Counted from the first letter of the stretch, positions 49,156 through 58,004 are shown. The stretch: DNA of 64,000 nt from Alistipes onderdonkii (GCF_025145285.1 NZ_CP102251.1:186001-250000), one strand, 5' to 3'. The notes: generated by a model not told the origin, from the letters alone. Translations and numbers: made by a program.

Positions 49156-50184
49156 TCAGTTTAAGATTCTCACCCGTTCGCCCTGCCGAAGCTGGTAAAC
49201 CCCGGCCGTGACAACCCGCTCACCGGGTTCCACCCCGCTGTCGACCACGACCCGGTCACGGCCGTACAACTCGCCCAGGGTCACGGCCCGGCGCTCGACA
49301 CGGTCGCCGCCGGTCACCACCCAGACGTAAGTGCCGCCTTCGGCCGGGGCATAAACGGCCGAGACAGGCAGGGATACCGCATCCGTAACGGGATCGGCAC
49401 TCTGCATCGTGACCATGCACGACATACCGGGCGAAATCGAATAGCGCCCGGTATCGACATCCGTAAGGCGCAGCGACACGGGGAACCCCGAAGCATCGGA
49501 CGATGTCTTGGCATAGTCCTTCAGCACGGCGGGGAACCTGACGCCCCGGTAGTTGTCGAACTCGACTTCGAAGCGGGTCGAAGGCGACGACAGGAGCGAC
49601 AGGCCGCTTTCGGGCATGGTGAACTGCACCTTGGTCGTCACCGGGTTCACGACGCGGACGATGGACTGCCCGGCCTGCACGCGTTCGTAGTTGTCGACGA
49701 ACTTGCGTTCCACGACGCTGGCGAAAGGCGCACGGAGCTTGGTCTCCTTGAGCAGGCCGAGGGAGTTCTCATAGGCGGACTTGACTTGTGCGTAACGGGT
49801 CTGGGCGCTTTCGAACTCCTGGCGGGATACGGCTTCGTGCTCCAACAACCGCTGCATACGCTGCATCTGCGAACGGGCCTCCTCGAAAGCCGACCGGTCG
49901 GCCGAAACCTGTAATTCGATATCCCGGGGATCGAGTTCGGCCAGCAGCGCCCCCTTTTTGACGCTTTCGCCCTGCGCGACGGGGACATCGAGCACCTGCC
50001 CCGGAAGCTTGAAGGCGAGGTTCACGGCGTCATCGGGCGTCGCCAGCCCTGCGAAGTCCTTGTCGATGACCGCCGCACCGGCTGCCGTGGTAACTTTGAC
50101 GGGACGCACGGTCTCGGGCACAGGCTGGCGCCGGGCGCAAGCGCCCAGGAGAAAGACTACGATTAAAACATGGAAAGTTCGCAT
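49156..50184 (-). CDS. RND efflux membrane-fusion (adaptor) lipoprotein
   Basis: A 342-residue periplasmic adaptor, lipid-anchored (lipobox LLGAC). Visible are the lipoyl halves FKLPGQVLDVPVAQGESVKKGALLAELDPRDIELQ and LKETKLRAPFASVVERKFVDNYERVQAGQSIVRVV, an alpha-hairpin between them (FEEARSQMQRMQRLLEHEAVSRQEFESAQTRY), a beta-barrel domain and the C-terminal membrane-proximal domain (YVWVVTGGDRVERRAVTLGE). It links the RND pump to the TolC-like protein and opens the operon. The start at 50184 was chosen over 50223, which would read through a large inverted repeat. Confidence 0.9.
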   Translation of the reverse strand: MRTFHVLIVVFLLGACARRQPVPETVRPVKVTTAAGAAVIDKDFAGLATPDDAVNLAFKLPGQVLDVPVAQGESVKKGALLAELDPRDIELQVSADRSAFEEARSQMQRMQRLLEHEAVSRQEFESAQTRYAQVKSAYENSLGLLKETKLRAPFASVVERKFVDNYERVQAGQSIVRVVNPVTTKVQFTMPESGLSLLSSPSTRFEVEFDNYRGVRFPAVLKDYAKTSSDASGFPVSLRLTDVDTGRYSISPGMSCMVTMQSADPVTDAVSLPVSAVYAPAEGGTYVWVVTGGDRVERRAVTLGELYGRDRVVVDSGVEPGERVVTAGVYQLRQGERVRILN

Positions 50185-50190
50185 AATAAG

Positions 50191-50220
50191 AAAGTTGACT
50201 CCGTTCCCGGGGTCAACTTT
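50191..50220 (-). promoter_or_regulatory. Inverted repeat just upstream of the efflux operon
   Basis: AAAGTTGAC and GTCAACTTT, with further partial pairing inside, span 30 bp ending 7 bp before the adaptor start and 25 bp after the DoxX-like stop. TTGAC-N12-GTCAA symmetry suits a dimeric repressor site; as RNA it would form a hairpin next to the start codon, with only a weak T-run (CTTTCTTATT). Confidence 0.5.
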
Positions 50221-50244
50221 CATACCACATGCCGCAAAATGTCC

Positions 50245-51351
50245 CTACGGACGAATATCGCGACAATTCTTTTTAGCACGGATCACGCCGTCCTCCAGCA
50301 CCACCATGCCGTTGTTGGCGCGCAGCATGGTCTTCATGGTCGAAGCGTCTATGTTATAGCACCGTACATCCCCCGAACCGAAATCGTGGTAAGTGACCCC
50401 GTACAACGGCTGCGGGGTAAGGCAGACGACGCGGGCACCCTCCTCCGCGGCCCGCCGCACGACCTTGGCGAACCGCTTGGCGCAACCGCGCGGCAGGCGG
50501 TCGAACGACGTAACGCAGAGCATATACACGCGCCCGGGAGCGGTCACGATCTCCTCGGTCGCATCCCCTTCGGCATCGCGCAGGGAGAATTCGCTCATGA
50601 GCGGGCGAATGGCGGGCATCTCGTCCGTAGTCCGGGTATCGACCCACTCCCATTTTTCGGCATCCTGCCAGGCCGTGTCGTCGAGCGAAAACTCGCGCAG
50701 CTTGCCCGTCTTGATGTTGCGGTAGACAAGTACGGTCTCCGTTTCGCCGGGCTTGACGACCGGGGCGTGCATCCCCTCCCAGATATTGACCCCGACCTTA
50801 TAGGGCAGGAAGTCGATCAGCGGCAGGTGGCGGTAGCAATAGTATCCCAGATACATCGAAAGGAAGAAAAAAGTGACGGTAAGCACGATTTCCAGGGGGT
50901 TGAAGGCGAAGATCTTGTCGGGGCGGTAACGCCACCAGACCACCAGGGCCATCGGCAGCAGCGCCAGGTTCTTGTAGAAAGTCTGCCACGGCGTCAGCTT
51001 CAGCGCCTCGCCGAAACAACCGCAGTCCTCGACGGGGATTACCGTAGCGCTGAGCAGGGTGAGGGCGGTAAAAAAGAGCATGGACAGCACGGCGAAGATT
51101 GAGATCAGGCGGATACGTACCTTGAACAGGAGCATACAGCCCATCATCATCTCGGCACCGCACAACCAGATCGAAAAGGCCATGCTCGCCCCCTGGAGGG
51201 ATTCCATGCCGTAGATGGAGAGGTACTCGTTGACCTTCATGGCGGTGCCCCACGGGTCGATGACCTTCGAGAAACCCGACACGATGAACGTGCAGGCAAG
51301 GATCAGCCGGCAGACGTTGGCCAGCAGTTTAAAGGCCCTGGACTTCCGCAT
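50245..51351 (-). CDS. DoxX-like membrane protein (BT_3928-type)
   Basis: A 368-residue protein. The N-terminal half is a DoxX/MauE-like four-helix membrane domain (LLANVCRLILACTFIVSGFSKVIDPWGTAMKV, AFSIWLCGAEMMMGCMLLFKV, LSMLFFTALTLLSA) followed by a VEDCGCFGEAL loop with a CxC motif. A fifth helix (IVLTVTFFFLSMYLGYYCY) leads to a periplasmic or thioredoxin-like C-terminal part with VYMLCVTSFDRLPRGCAKRFAKVVRRAAEEGARVVCLTP. The combination suggests a thiol-redox role in the envelope (inference). Its start overlaps tmk by 23 bp, a coupling often seen in Bacteroidales. Confidence 0.8.
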   Translation of the reverse strand: MRKSRAFKLLANVCRLILACTFIVSGFSKVIDPWGTAMKVNEYLSIYGMESLQGASMAFSIWLCGAEMMMGCMLLFKVRIRLISIFAVLSMLFFTALTLLSATVIPVEDCGCFGEALKLTPWQTFYKNLALLPMALVVWWRYRPDKIFAFNPLEIVLTVTFFFLSMYLGYYCYRHLPLIDFLPYKVGVNIWEGMHAPVVKPGETETVLVYRNIKTGKLREFSLDDTAWQDAEKWEWVDTRTTDEMPAIRPLMSEFSLRDAEGDATEEIVTAPGRVYMLCVTSFDRLPRGCAKRFAKVVRRAAEEGARVVCLTPQPLYGVTYHDFGSGDVRCYNIDASTMKTMLRANNGMVVLEDGVIRAKKNCRDIRP

Positions 51352-52033
51352 CGGCTTCGAGTATTGGTGCCAGCTGGGCACATATTTTAGCAAAAATACC
51401 CTCCGGGGAATCCATCGCCCCCGAGGGGTCGCAGCAATCGACGACCCGCAGCGCGGGGTCTTTGGCCGCGGCTTCGAGGTAGACGCTGCGCACAGCCCGC
51501 TGCAGGGCGAGCGACGCCTCGTGGATGTCCTGTCCGCCCTGCAGGTACTCGCGGTCGTCGCCCTCGCGCAGCTCGGAGAGTTTGCACTCGGTAAAGGTGA
51601 ACGGCACGTCGAGGAACAAAGACAGGTCGGGACGCGGCAGGCCGTTATGACAGAATTCGAGGTATATGATCCATTCGGCCAACCGGTTGCGTTCTTCTCC
51701 GGCGGGCAGCTTGGCGCACTGGAAACCCACGTTCGAATAAACATAGCGGTCGAGGATGACCGCCTTGCCCTGCGCGAGCCACTCCCTGATCCGAGGGGCG
51801 GCATCGGCACGGTCTCCCGCGAAGAGCAGCGCCACGAGGTAGGGGTCGACCTCACCCACGCCGCCGAATTCGCCGCGCAGGAAACGGGCTATCAGCTCGC
51901 CGTAGACGGGCGAATCGAAACGCGGGAAGTGCACATACTCGCTCTCGACGCCCCTGTCGGCAAAAAAACGGCGCAACATGCGGATTTGGGTCGATTTACC
52001 GGCCCCGTCCAATCCTTCGAGTACTATGAACAT
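51329..52033 (-). CDS. tmk: Thymidylate kinase
   Basis: A 234-residue dTMP kinase that makes dTDP for DNA synthesis. The P-loop is GLDGAGKST (residues 7-15). The dTMP-binding and DRY-like element is VILDRYVYSNVGFQ, and DLSLFLDVPFTFTECKL is the strand before the lid, with LSELREGDDREYLQG as lid. A slightly longer C-terminus than usual reaches into the DoxX-like gene, which overlaps by 23 bp. Confidence 0.92.
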   Translation of the reverse strand: MFIVLEGLDGAGKSTQIRMLRRFFADRGVESEYVHFPRFDSPVYGELIARFLRGEFGGVGEVDPYLVALLFAGDRADAAPRIREWLAQGKAVILDRYVYSNVGFQCAKLPAGEERNRLAEWIIYLEFCHNGLPRPDLSLFLDVPFTFTECKLSELREGDDREYLQGGQDIHEASLALQRAVRSVYLEAAAKDPALRVVDCCDPSGAMDSPEGIFAKICAQLAPILEADAEVQGL

Positions 52034-52086
52034 AGGTTAATTCCTGATTATTTAAGTTTTTATCCTTCAATAAGTCGGCCGGCCCG

Positions 52087-53307
52087 CTATCCGCGCAGCA
52101 TCCGCACCGCGCGTTCCACGCCGTCGGCCAGCGCATCGGCCTCGGCCAGCGTATTGTAGAGCGCGAACGAAGCGCGGCACATCCCCGTCGTGGAGAAATG
52201 CGTCATGGTGGGTTCGGCACAGTGCTGCCCGGTACGGACGGCGATGCCCAGCTTGTCGAGGATCATGCCCATGTCGTAGGGATGCACACCCTCGACGTTG
52301 AACGACACGATGGCACACTTGCCGGGCGTCGTACCGTAAATCCGCAGCCCGTCGACGGCCGTAAGCCGTTCGGTCGCACGGTGCAGCAGTGCCGCCTCGT
52401 GCGCTTCGACCTCGGCCGGGTCGAAACGCCCGACGAATTTCACGGCTTCGCCCAGGGCGATGGCCCCGGTGAAATTGGCCGTACCGGCTTCGAACTTGAG
52501 CGGCACGGGCGCATAGGTGGTCTTGGCGAAGGTCACGGTATCGACCATATCGCCCCCGCCGAGGAACGGCGGCATGGCTTCGAGCAGCGCACGTTTGCCA
52601 TACAGCACGCCGATGCCCGTCGGGCCGAAGAGCTTATGCCCCGAGAAGGCATAGAAGTCGCAATCCAAAGCCTGCACGTCGACACCGCCGTGCACGACAC
52701 CCTGGCATCCGTCCACCACGGCGATCGCCCCCACGGCATGTGCCGCATCGATGACGGGCCGCAGGTCGGGACGCGTTCCGAGCGTATTCGAAGCCTGCGT
52801 AACGGCGACGATGCGGGTCTTGTCATCCAGCAGCGACGGCAGCAGTTCGGTGCACAGGCGCCCCTCGTCGTCGAAGGGCAGGACGCGGATTTCCGCCCCC
52901 TTGCGTTCGGCGAGCATCTGCCAGGGCACGATATTGGAGTGGTGCTCCATCTCGCTGACAAGGATATTGTCGCCCGCACGGACGAACTTTTCACCCCAGG
53001 CATAGGCCACCGTATTGAGCGAAGCCGTAGCGCCGGCCGTAAAGACGACCTCTTCCTTTTCGGCCGCGCCGATAAAGGCGCCAATACGCTCGCGTGCCGC
53101 CTCGTAAAGCGTCGTGGCCTCCTCCGAAAGGTAGTGCACCCCGCGATGTATATTGGCGTTGAGTCCGCGCTGCAGGTAATCGACCATCTCGATCACGGCC
53201 AGCGGTTTCTGCGCCGTGGCGCCGCTGTCGAGGTAAACCAGCGGCTTGCCGTAGACCTCGCGCCCCAGAATAGGGAACTCCCCGCGTATTTTTTCAACGT
53301 CGAACAT
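52087..53307 (-). CDS. sufS: Cysteine desulfurase SufS
   Basis: A 406-residue PLP enzyme of the class II desulfurase group. It removes sulfur from cysteine for Fe-S cluster assembly. Visible are YLDSGATAQKP near the N-terminus, SEMEHHSNIVPWQ (PLP-ring His), SGHKLFGPTGIGVLYG with the Schiff-base Lys, and RTGQHCAEPTM with the active Cys. The start was set at the ATG at 53307, 2 bp after sufD. It closes the suf operon. Confidence 0.93.
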   Translation of the reverse strand: MFDVEKIRGEFPILGREVYGKPLVYLDSGATAQKPLAVIEMVDYLQRGLNANIHRGVHYLSEEATTLYEAARERIGAFIGAAEKEEVVFTAGATASLNTVAYAWGEKFVRAGDNILVSEMEHHSNIVPWQMLAERKGAEIRVLPFDDEGRLCTELLPSLLDDKTRIVAVTQASNTLGTRPDLRPVIDAAHAVGAIAVVDGCQGVVHGGVDVQALDCDFYAFSGHKLFGPTGIGVLYGKRALLEAMPPFLGGGDMVDTVTFAKTTYAPVPLKFEAGTANFTGAIALGEAVKFVGRFDPAEVEAHEAALLHRATERLTAVDGLRIYGTTPGKCAIVSFNVEGVHPYDMGMILDKLGIAVRTGQHCAEPTMTHFSTTGMCRASFALYNTLAEADALADGVERAVRMLRG

Positions 53308-53309
53308 CG

Positions 53310-54131
53310 TTATGATTTTTCCAGTTTGGCAACCACCGCCTCCATCGCCGCCTCGCACAGCGGTTCGATGCCGCAGCGGCGTACGACATCGCCCACGAAG
53401 CCCTCGATCTGCAACCCCCGCGCCTGGGCTTCGCTCAGGCCGCGCTGCCGCATATAGAGGATCGCCTCGGAATCCATCTGCCCCACCGTCGCGCCGTGCG
53501 AGCATTTCACGTCATCGGCATAGATCTCCAGCTGGGGCTGGGTCGTGATACGCGCCGTCTCGCTGAGCAGGATGTTACGGTTCTGCTGCTGCGCATCGGT
53601 GCGCTGGGCGTCGGGCGCCACATAGACCAGCCCGCAAAACTCCCCTACGGCCGTACCGCCCGCAACACCTTTTATATAAGAGTTGCTGCGGCAGTCGGGC
53701 ACGTTGTGGTTCGTCCGCAGCCTGACGACGCAATGCTCCTGCCCGGCGGCGAGGAACGCCCCGCCCAACAGGCTTTCGGCCCCCAGCCCGTCGAGATCGA
53801 CCGTATAGGAGGCGTTGGCGCTCGAAAGCTGCACCGCCGTGATATGGCAAAGGCTGCGGGCCGCCTGCTTCACTGTCACCTCCGCAAAGGCTTCGGAAAC
53901 GAACAACTCGGTCAATACGAGGCGTGCGTCCTCCTCCAGCACGATCTCCAGGGCCGATACCTCGGGCGAAGTATGGAGCACGGCCAGTCGCAGCGAAGCC
54001 CCCGCCGCGACCTCGACACGCATACGCCGGGGATCGACCGCAGCGAAAGGCTCGCTTTCCGTCCCGGCAACCCGGAACACTTCGCCCTCGGCCATACGGA
54101 ACCCGCGGATTATATCGTAAAGCGCCGTCAT
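53310..54131 (-). CDS. sufD: SufD, Fe-S assembly protein, unusually short
   Basis: A 273-residue protein with the SufB/D beta-helix core: AVQLSSANASYTVDLDGLGAESLLGGAFLAAGQEH, RTNHNVPDCRSNSYIKGVAGG and the C-terminal signature IYADDVKCSHGATVGQMDSEAILYMRQRGLSEAQAR, with a conserved His and the C-terminal helices. SufD proteins usually have about 420-450 residues; the missing part is the N-terminal helical region, as the frame starts directly with MTALYDIIRGF. The ATG overlaps the sufC stop (ATGA). It forms the SufBC2D scaffold complex. Confidence 0.88.
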   Translation of the reverse strand: MTALYDIIRGFRMAEGEVFRVAGTESEPFAAVDPRRMRVEVAAGASLRLAVLHTSPEVSALEIVLEEDARLVLTELFVSEAFAEVTVKQAARSLCHITAVQLSSANASYTVDLDGLGAESLLGGAFLAAGQEHCVVRLRTNHNVPDCRSNSYIKGVAGGTAVGEFCGLVYVAPDAQRTDAQQQNRNILLSETARITTQPQLEIYADDVKCSHGATVGQMDSEAILYMRQRGLSEAQARGLQIEGFVGDVVRRCGIEPLCEAAMEAVVAKLEKS

Positions 54132-54880
54132 TCCCTGTAATCGTTAATCAACCAGTCGTAACCCTCCTTTTCGAGTTTGAGGGCCAGCGTCTTGTCGCCC
54201 GTATGGATAATGCGCCCCTTGTAGAGCACATGCACCACATCGGGCACGATGTAATCCAGCAGGCGTTGGTAGTGCGTGATGACCACCGTGGCATTCTGGG
54301 GCGTATGGAGTTTCGTAACACCCGTGGCGACGATGCGAAGGGCGTCGATGTCGAGTCCCGAGTCGGTCTCGTCGAGGATCGCCAGTTTCGGGTCGAGCAT
54401 CGCCATCTGGAAAATCTCGTTCTTCTTCTTCTCACCGCCCGAGAAGCCTTCGTTCACGGCACGCGACGTGAGCTTCGCATCGAGCTCCACGACAGCGCTC
54501 TTCTCGCGCATCAGGCGCAGGAACTCGGCGGCCGTCAGCGGCTCCTCGCCGCGGAACTTGCGCTGTTCGTTCACGGCCAGCTTCATGAAATTGGCCATCG
54601 TGACGCCCGGGATCTCGACCGGGTACTGGAAGCCGAGGAACAGGCCCAGGCGCGCCCGGTCTTCGATCGGCATGTCCAGCAGATCCTGCCCCAGGAACGT
54701 CGCCGAACCTTCGGTGACGGTGAACTTTTCATTGCCCGCGAGCACCGCCGCGAGCGTCGACTTGCCCGAACCGTTGGGGCCCATGATGGCATGCACCTCG
54801 CCGGCTCCGACCTCGAGGTCGATGCCCCGCAGGATCTCCTTGCCGTCGACGGACGCATGCAGATTTTTTACGCTTAACAT
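54128..54880 (-). CDS. sufC: SufC, Fe-S assembly ATPase
   Basis: A 250-residue ABC-type ATPase of the SUF complex. Walker A is MGPNGSGKSTLAAVL (residues about 34-48), the Q-loop follows in GLFLGFQYPVEIPG, the signature is FSGGEKKKNEIFQM, Walker B is PKLAILDETDSGLDIDAL and the switch His lies in VVITHYQRLLDYI. It powers SufB/SufD conformational change during cluster assembly. Confidence 0.93.
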   Translation of the reverse strand: MLSVKNLHASVDGKEILRGIDLEVGAGEVHAIMGPNGSGKSTLAAVLAGNEKFTVTEGSATFLGQDLLDMPIEDRARLGLFLGFQYPVEIPGVTMANFMKLAVNEQRKFRGEEPLTAAEFLRLMREKSAVVELDAKLTSRAVNEGFSGGEKKKNEIFQMAMLDPKLAILDETDSGLDIDALRIVATGVTKLHTPQNATVVITHYQRLLDYIVPDVVHVLYKGRIIHTGDKTLALKLEKEGYDWLINDYRE

Positions 54881-54902
54881 ATCTTTCCTTTTTTATATCC
54901 GG

Positions 54903-56348
54903 TTATCCGACCGAACCCTCGAGGCTTATCGAAAGCAGTTTCTGCGCCTCGACGGCAAATTCCATCGGCAGTTTGGCCAGCACCTCGCGGGCGTAGCCGT
55001 TGACGATCAGCCCCACGGCATCCTCGGTCGAAAGCCCGCGCTGATTGCAGTAGAAAAGCTGGTCGTCGGAAATTTTCGACGTGGTGGCTTCGTGTTCGAC
55101 CACGGCCGTGCGGTTGCGGCTGTCGATCACCGGGAAGGTGTGCGCGCCGCACTTGTCGCCGATCAGCAGCGAGTCGCACTGCGAATAGTTGCGGGCGTTC
55201 TCCGCCCCCTTGGCCATGCGCACCAGCCCGCGGTAGGAGTTCTCGCTCCGCCCCGCCGAGATACCTTTCGAGACAATGCGGCTGCGAGTGTTGCGGCCGA
55301 TGTGGATCATCTTCGTACCCGTATCGGCCTGCTGGAAGTTGTTGGTCATGGCCACCGAGTAAAACTCGCCGACCGAATTGTCGCCCGCGAGGATGCAGCT
55401 CGGGTATTTCCAGGTGATGGCCGAGCCGGTCTCCACCTGCGTCCACGACAGGCGGGCGTTTTCGCGGCAGATGCCGCGCTTGGTCACGAAATTATAGATG
55501 CCGCCCCGCCCCTGCTTGTCGCCGGGATACCAGTTCTGCACCGTGGAGTATTTGACCTCGGCGTCCTTCTCGACAATGATCTCGACCACAGCGGCATGCA
55601 GCTGGTTCTCGTCGCGGCGCGGGGCCGTACAGCCTTCGAGGTAGCTCACGTAAGCCCCTTCGTCGGCCACGATCAGCGTACGTTCGAACTGTCCCGTCCC
55701 AGCCGCATTGATACGGAAATAGGTCGACAGTTCCATCGGGCAGCGGACACCCTTGGGGATGTAGCAGAACGAACCGTCGGAGAAGACCGCGGCATTGAGC
55801 GCCGCATAGAAATTGTCGGTATAGGGGACGACGCTGCCCAGGTATTTCTTCACCAGGTCGGGGAAGTCGCGCAGCGCCTCGGAGATCGAACAGAAGATGA
55901 TGCCCTTTTCGGCCAGCACCTCCTTGAAAGTCGTCTTGACCGACACCGAGTCCATCACGGCGTCGACCGCCACGCCCGCCAGCGCCATCTGCTCTTCGAG
56001 GGGGATGCCCAGTTTGTCGAACGTGCGTTTGAGCTCGGGGTCGACCTCATCCATCGAATTGAGTTTTTTCTGCGGCTTGGGGGCGGCGTAATAGATGATG
56101 TCCTGAAAATCTATTTCGGGAATCGTCAGGTGCGCCCACACAGGGGGTTCCAACGTCAGCCAGTGGCGGTAAGCCGCCACGCGCCGCTCGGTCATCCATG
56201 CGGGCTCGCCTTTCTTGGCGGAGATCAGACGTACCACCTCCTCGTTCAGACCCTTACCGATGGTTTCGGTCTCGATGTCCGTGGTGAAGCCGTACTTGTA
56301 TTCCTGCTCTCCTATATTCTCCAATATGTCTTTATCTTTCTCAGCCAT
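54903..56348 (-). CDS. sufB: SufB, Fe-S cluster scaffold
   Basis: A 481-residue protein, the normal SufB length. Features include YKYGFTTDIETETIGKGLNEEVVRLISAKKGEPAWM at the N-terminus, YFRINAAGTGQFERTLIVADEGAYVSYLEGCTAP in the beta-helix core, ITWKYPSCILAGDNSVGEFYSVAMTNN, and the conserved C-terminal LPVIDSRNRTAVVEHEATTSKISDDQLFYCNQRGLSTEDAVGLIVNGYAREVL region. The start was set at the ATG at 56348. A -7 box TACCTTTG (56374-56367) precedes it, so the operon order is sufB-sufC-sufD-sufS. Confidence 0.92.
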   Translation of the reverse strand: MAEKDKDILENIGEQEYKYGFTTDIETETIGKGLNEEVVRLISAKKGEPAWMTERRVAAYRHWLTLEPPVWAHLTIPEIDFQDIIYYAAPKPQKKLNSMDEVDPELKRTFDKLGIPLEEQMALAGVAVDAVMDSVSVKTTFKEVLAEKGIIFCSISEALRDFPDLVKKYLGSVVPYTDNFYAALNAAVFSDGSFCYIPKGVRCPMELSTYFRINAAGTGQFERTLIVADEGAYVSYLEGCTAPRRDENQLHAAVVEIIVEKDAEVKYSTVQNWYPGDKQGRGGIYNFVTKRGICRENARLSWTQVETGSAITWKYPSCILAGDNSVGEFYSVAMTNNFQQADTGTKMIHIGRNTRSRIVSKGISAGRSENSYRGLVRMAKGAENARNYSQCDSLLIGDKCGAHTFPVIDSRNRTAVVEHEATTSKISDDQLFYCNQRGLSTEDAVGLIVNGYAREVLAKLPMEFAVEAQKLLSISLEGSVG

Positions 56349-56588
56349 TATGAGCGAAATATCACACAAAGGTACAAAATCTAAATGCAATTTCATAATA
56401 CGGCAAAGCAAATCCGGCACCAGAGCAGGCAAAACGGCAAAAAAGAGATGTGAATTTTCGCCGCCCGCGCAACGGATGCCGCCGCAGATACGGCCTATCG
56501 GCGGGACGCAGGCTTCCGGCAATACGGGCTCCGTGCCGCGGGGCCTCCCCCGGCAGAATGCAGGGCGAAAACTTTTCTCCGGTTTTTA

Positions 56589-56620
56589 TTTGGTAATTCC
56601 CCTTTTTTGATTTACTTTTG
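56589..56620 (+). promoter_or_regulatory. Promoter of the tRNA-Ser gene
   Basis: TTTG (56589-56592) and TACTTTTG (56613-56620), 20 bp apart, about 38 bp before the mature tRNA. Confidence 0.78.
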
Positions 56621-56658
56621 TCCCGCTTAACGATAGCAATATTTTGTTTTAGCTGCCC

Positions 56659-56746
56659 GGAGAGTTGGGTGAGTGGCTGAAACCACCAGTTTGCTAAACT
56701 GACGTACGGGATTACTGTACCGGGGGTTCGAATCCCCCACTCTCCG
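56659..56746 (+). tRNA. tRNA-Ser (anticodon GCU)
   Basis: An 88-nt class II tRNA. The acceptor stem is GGAGAGT (56659-56665) with ACTCTCC (56739-56745) and discriminator G. The anticodon loop TTGCTAA (56691-56697) gives anticodon GCU, reading AGC/AGU. A long variable arm with GTAC/GTAC pairing follows, then a perfect T-arm GGGGGTTCGAATCCCCC. No CCA is encoded. It has its own promoter and terminator. Confidence 0.95.
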
Positions 56747-56755
56747 CAAAATCGA

Positions 56756-56784
56756 AACCGCCGATTCCCCGGCGGTTTTTTTAT
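56756..56784 (+). terminator. Rho-independent terminator of the tRNA gene
   Basis: AACCGCCG (56756-56763) pairs with CGGCGGTT (56770-56777), followed by a T-run. Confidence 0.88.
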
Positions 56785-57088
56785 TTTCCTGAAATTTCCT
56801 AACAGTCTTTGAAAATCCATTTCACCGACTGGAATCTCATTTACAAAACGGTAAAATGAAATGTTTTTGTAAAAAGCACGTGCACGCCCATCGTTTTATG
56901 AGCGATAGCCATGCAGGCACTCACAATAAAACTTACCCGAGAAACTGTTGTTTAAACCAGGCAAAATCACACCTTCCAAGACTCATGATACAGGCCAACG
57001 ACTTCAAACCGTTTCGCACTCGCAGCGTCGGGGGGGGGGCATTTACCCGTTTTTTCACATTCGGGCTGCGGACTATATCTTCGTCCGG
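56785..57088. other. Intergenic region with a G10 tract
   Basis: About 300 bp, more AT-rich than the surroundings, holding ten G in a row at 57030-57039. A 93-codon plus-strand frame (56856-57137) crosses the tract but looks unlike a real protein. No RNA gene is seen. Confidence 0.5.
57030..57039 (+). repeat. Homopolymer G10 tract
   Basis: Ten G in sequence, 50 bp downstream of the stop codon of the zinc-ribbon membrane protein gene. Confidence 0.9.
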
Positions 57089-57991
57089 TTATAAACCTTT
57101 CAGATTTGCGAGAAAACATTTTAGCACGTCTTTGTAAGTCTGAGCATCCCGCAGGTCAATGCCGAACTCCTCCCTTATCATATCTATAACCATGGCCTGT
57201 GTCATAGCGGACGGGCTTATTTTATGGTCTATGAGCTGATTTGCAAAGAAAGTCGTAATTACGGCCGTAGTGTCGGACAGGCGGTTGATGGCATATTCTG
57301 CCGCGCACTTCTGGAAATTCGTCTCGATGATTTCTGTCGTGACGGCGGGATGGTAGTCAACACCGGTATTGCCAATATGTTCGGTGCGTAGTTCCGCCGA
57401 TGGTTCCGGCCCTACTCCCGAAATACCGGATTCAGGTGCGGAAACGGGATTGTCCGGCGGTGATACGGACGTAGTTTCCGGCGCCAAGATGGATATCCCG
57501 GCAACGGATAATACGATAGCTCCTGAAAGAATTTTCAGCATCACCGGGGTCTTTGAAGGGCGGGAATATTTTTCTCGGTCTTCGGAACTAGCTATTTTCC
57601 CGCTCGCTCCGGTATCGTGTGCGGCAGGTGGAATTTCACTGTTGCGAGGGGGCTTCGGCGGTGCGTCTTGTTCCGGCTTCGCTTCCGATTTGACATTCTC
57701 GCTGTTATCGAAGAACAGGCGGGTGTGGCATTGGGCGCAGAATACATCGACGGCTTTTCCGTACAGGTTCTTCGTGTACGTATTGCATAGCTCCGCGTCA
57801 GCGTCCGACAGGATTTTATTGCCGCAGCGTTTGCAGTAAATGCCGTTGTCTTCAATGCGCAGATATTTACGCATCGCTTTGATCCTACGCTTTTTTTCAA
57901 GCGCGGACAAAGCCTCCATACTCCGGACAAGGGCAGTCTCCCGCCGAAGGAAAGGATCGATCCCGTCATGTCGTGATTCCCGGCCTGCCAT
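57089..57991 (-). CDS. Zinc-ribbon membrane protein, unrecognised
   Basis: A 300-residue protein not assigned to a family. A charged, coiled N-terminus (RRETALVRSMEALSALEKKRRIKAMRKYL) is followed by a zinc ribbon with two CxxC pairs (YCKRCGNKIL and FCAQCHTRLFF, about residues 62-100), and a Pro/Ser/Glu-rich section (KPPRNSEIPPAAHDTG). One membrane helix (MLKILSGAIVLSVAGISILA) is followed by an extracytoplasmic C-terminal domain of about 125 residues with TFFANQLIDHKISPSAMTQAMVIDMIREEFGIDL. The ribbon-linker-helix layout suggests a membrane-anchored partner protein. Start 57991 is preferred over 58138, whose extension is Arg/Lys low-complexity. Base composition is lower in GC than its neighbours. 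Confidence 0.62.
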   Translation of the reverse strand: MAGRESRHDGIDPFLRRETALVRSMEALSALEKKRRIKAMRKYLRIEDNGIYCKRCGNKILSDADAELCNTYTKNLYGKAVDVFCAQCHTRLFFDNSENVKSEAKPEQDAPPKPPRNSEIPPAAHDTGASGKIASSEDREKYSRPSKTPVMLKILSGAIVLSVAGISILAPETTSVSPPDNPVSAPESGISGVGPEPSAELRTEHIGNTGVDYHPAVTTEIIETNFQKCAAEYAINRLSDTTAVITTFFANQLIDHKISPSAMTQAMVIDMIREEFGIDLRDAQTYKDVLKCFLANLKGL

Positions 57992-58004
57992 AATGATTCT
58001 CTTT

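Noticed and set aside
56856..57137. 93-codon plus-strand frame across the G10 tract
   Set aside because: Low-quality composition, no family features, and it overlaps the end of the opposing gene. It could be reconsidered if tract variation is shown.
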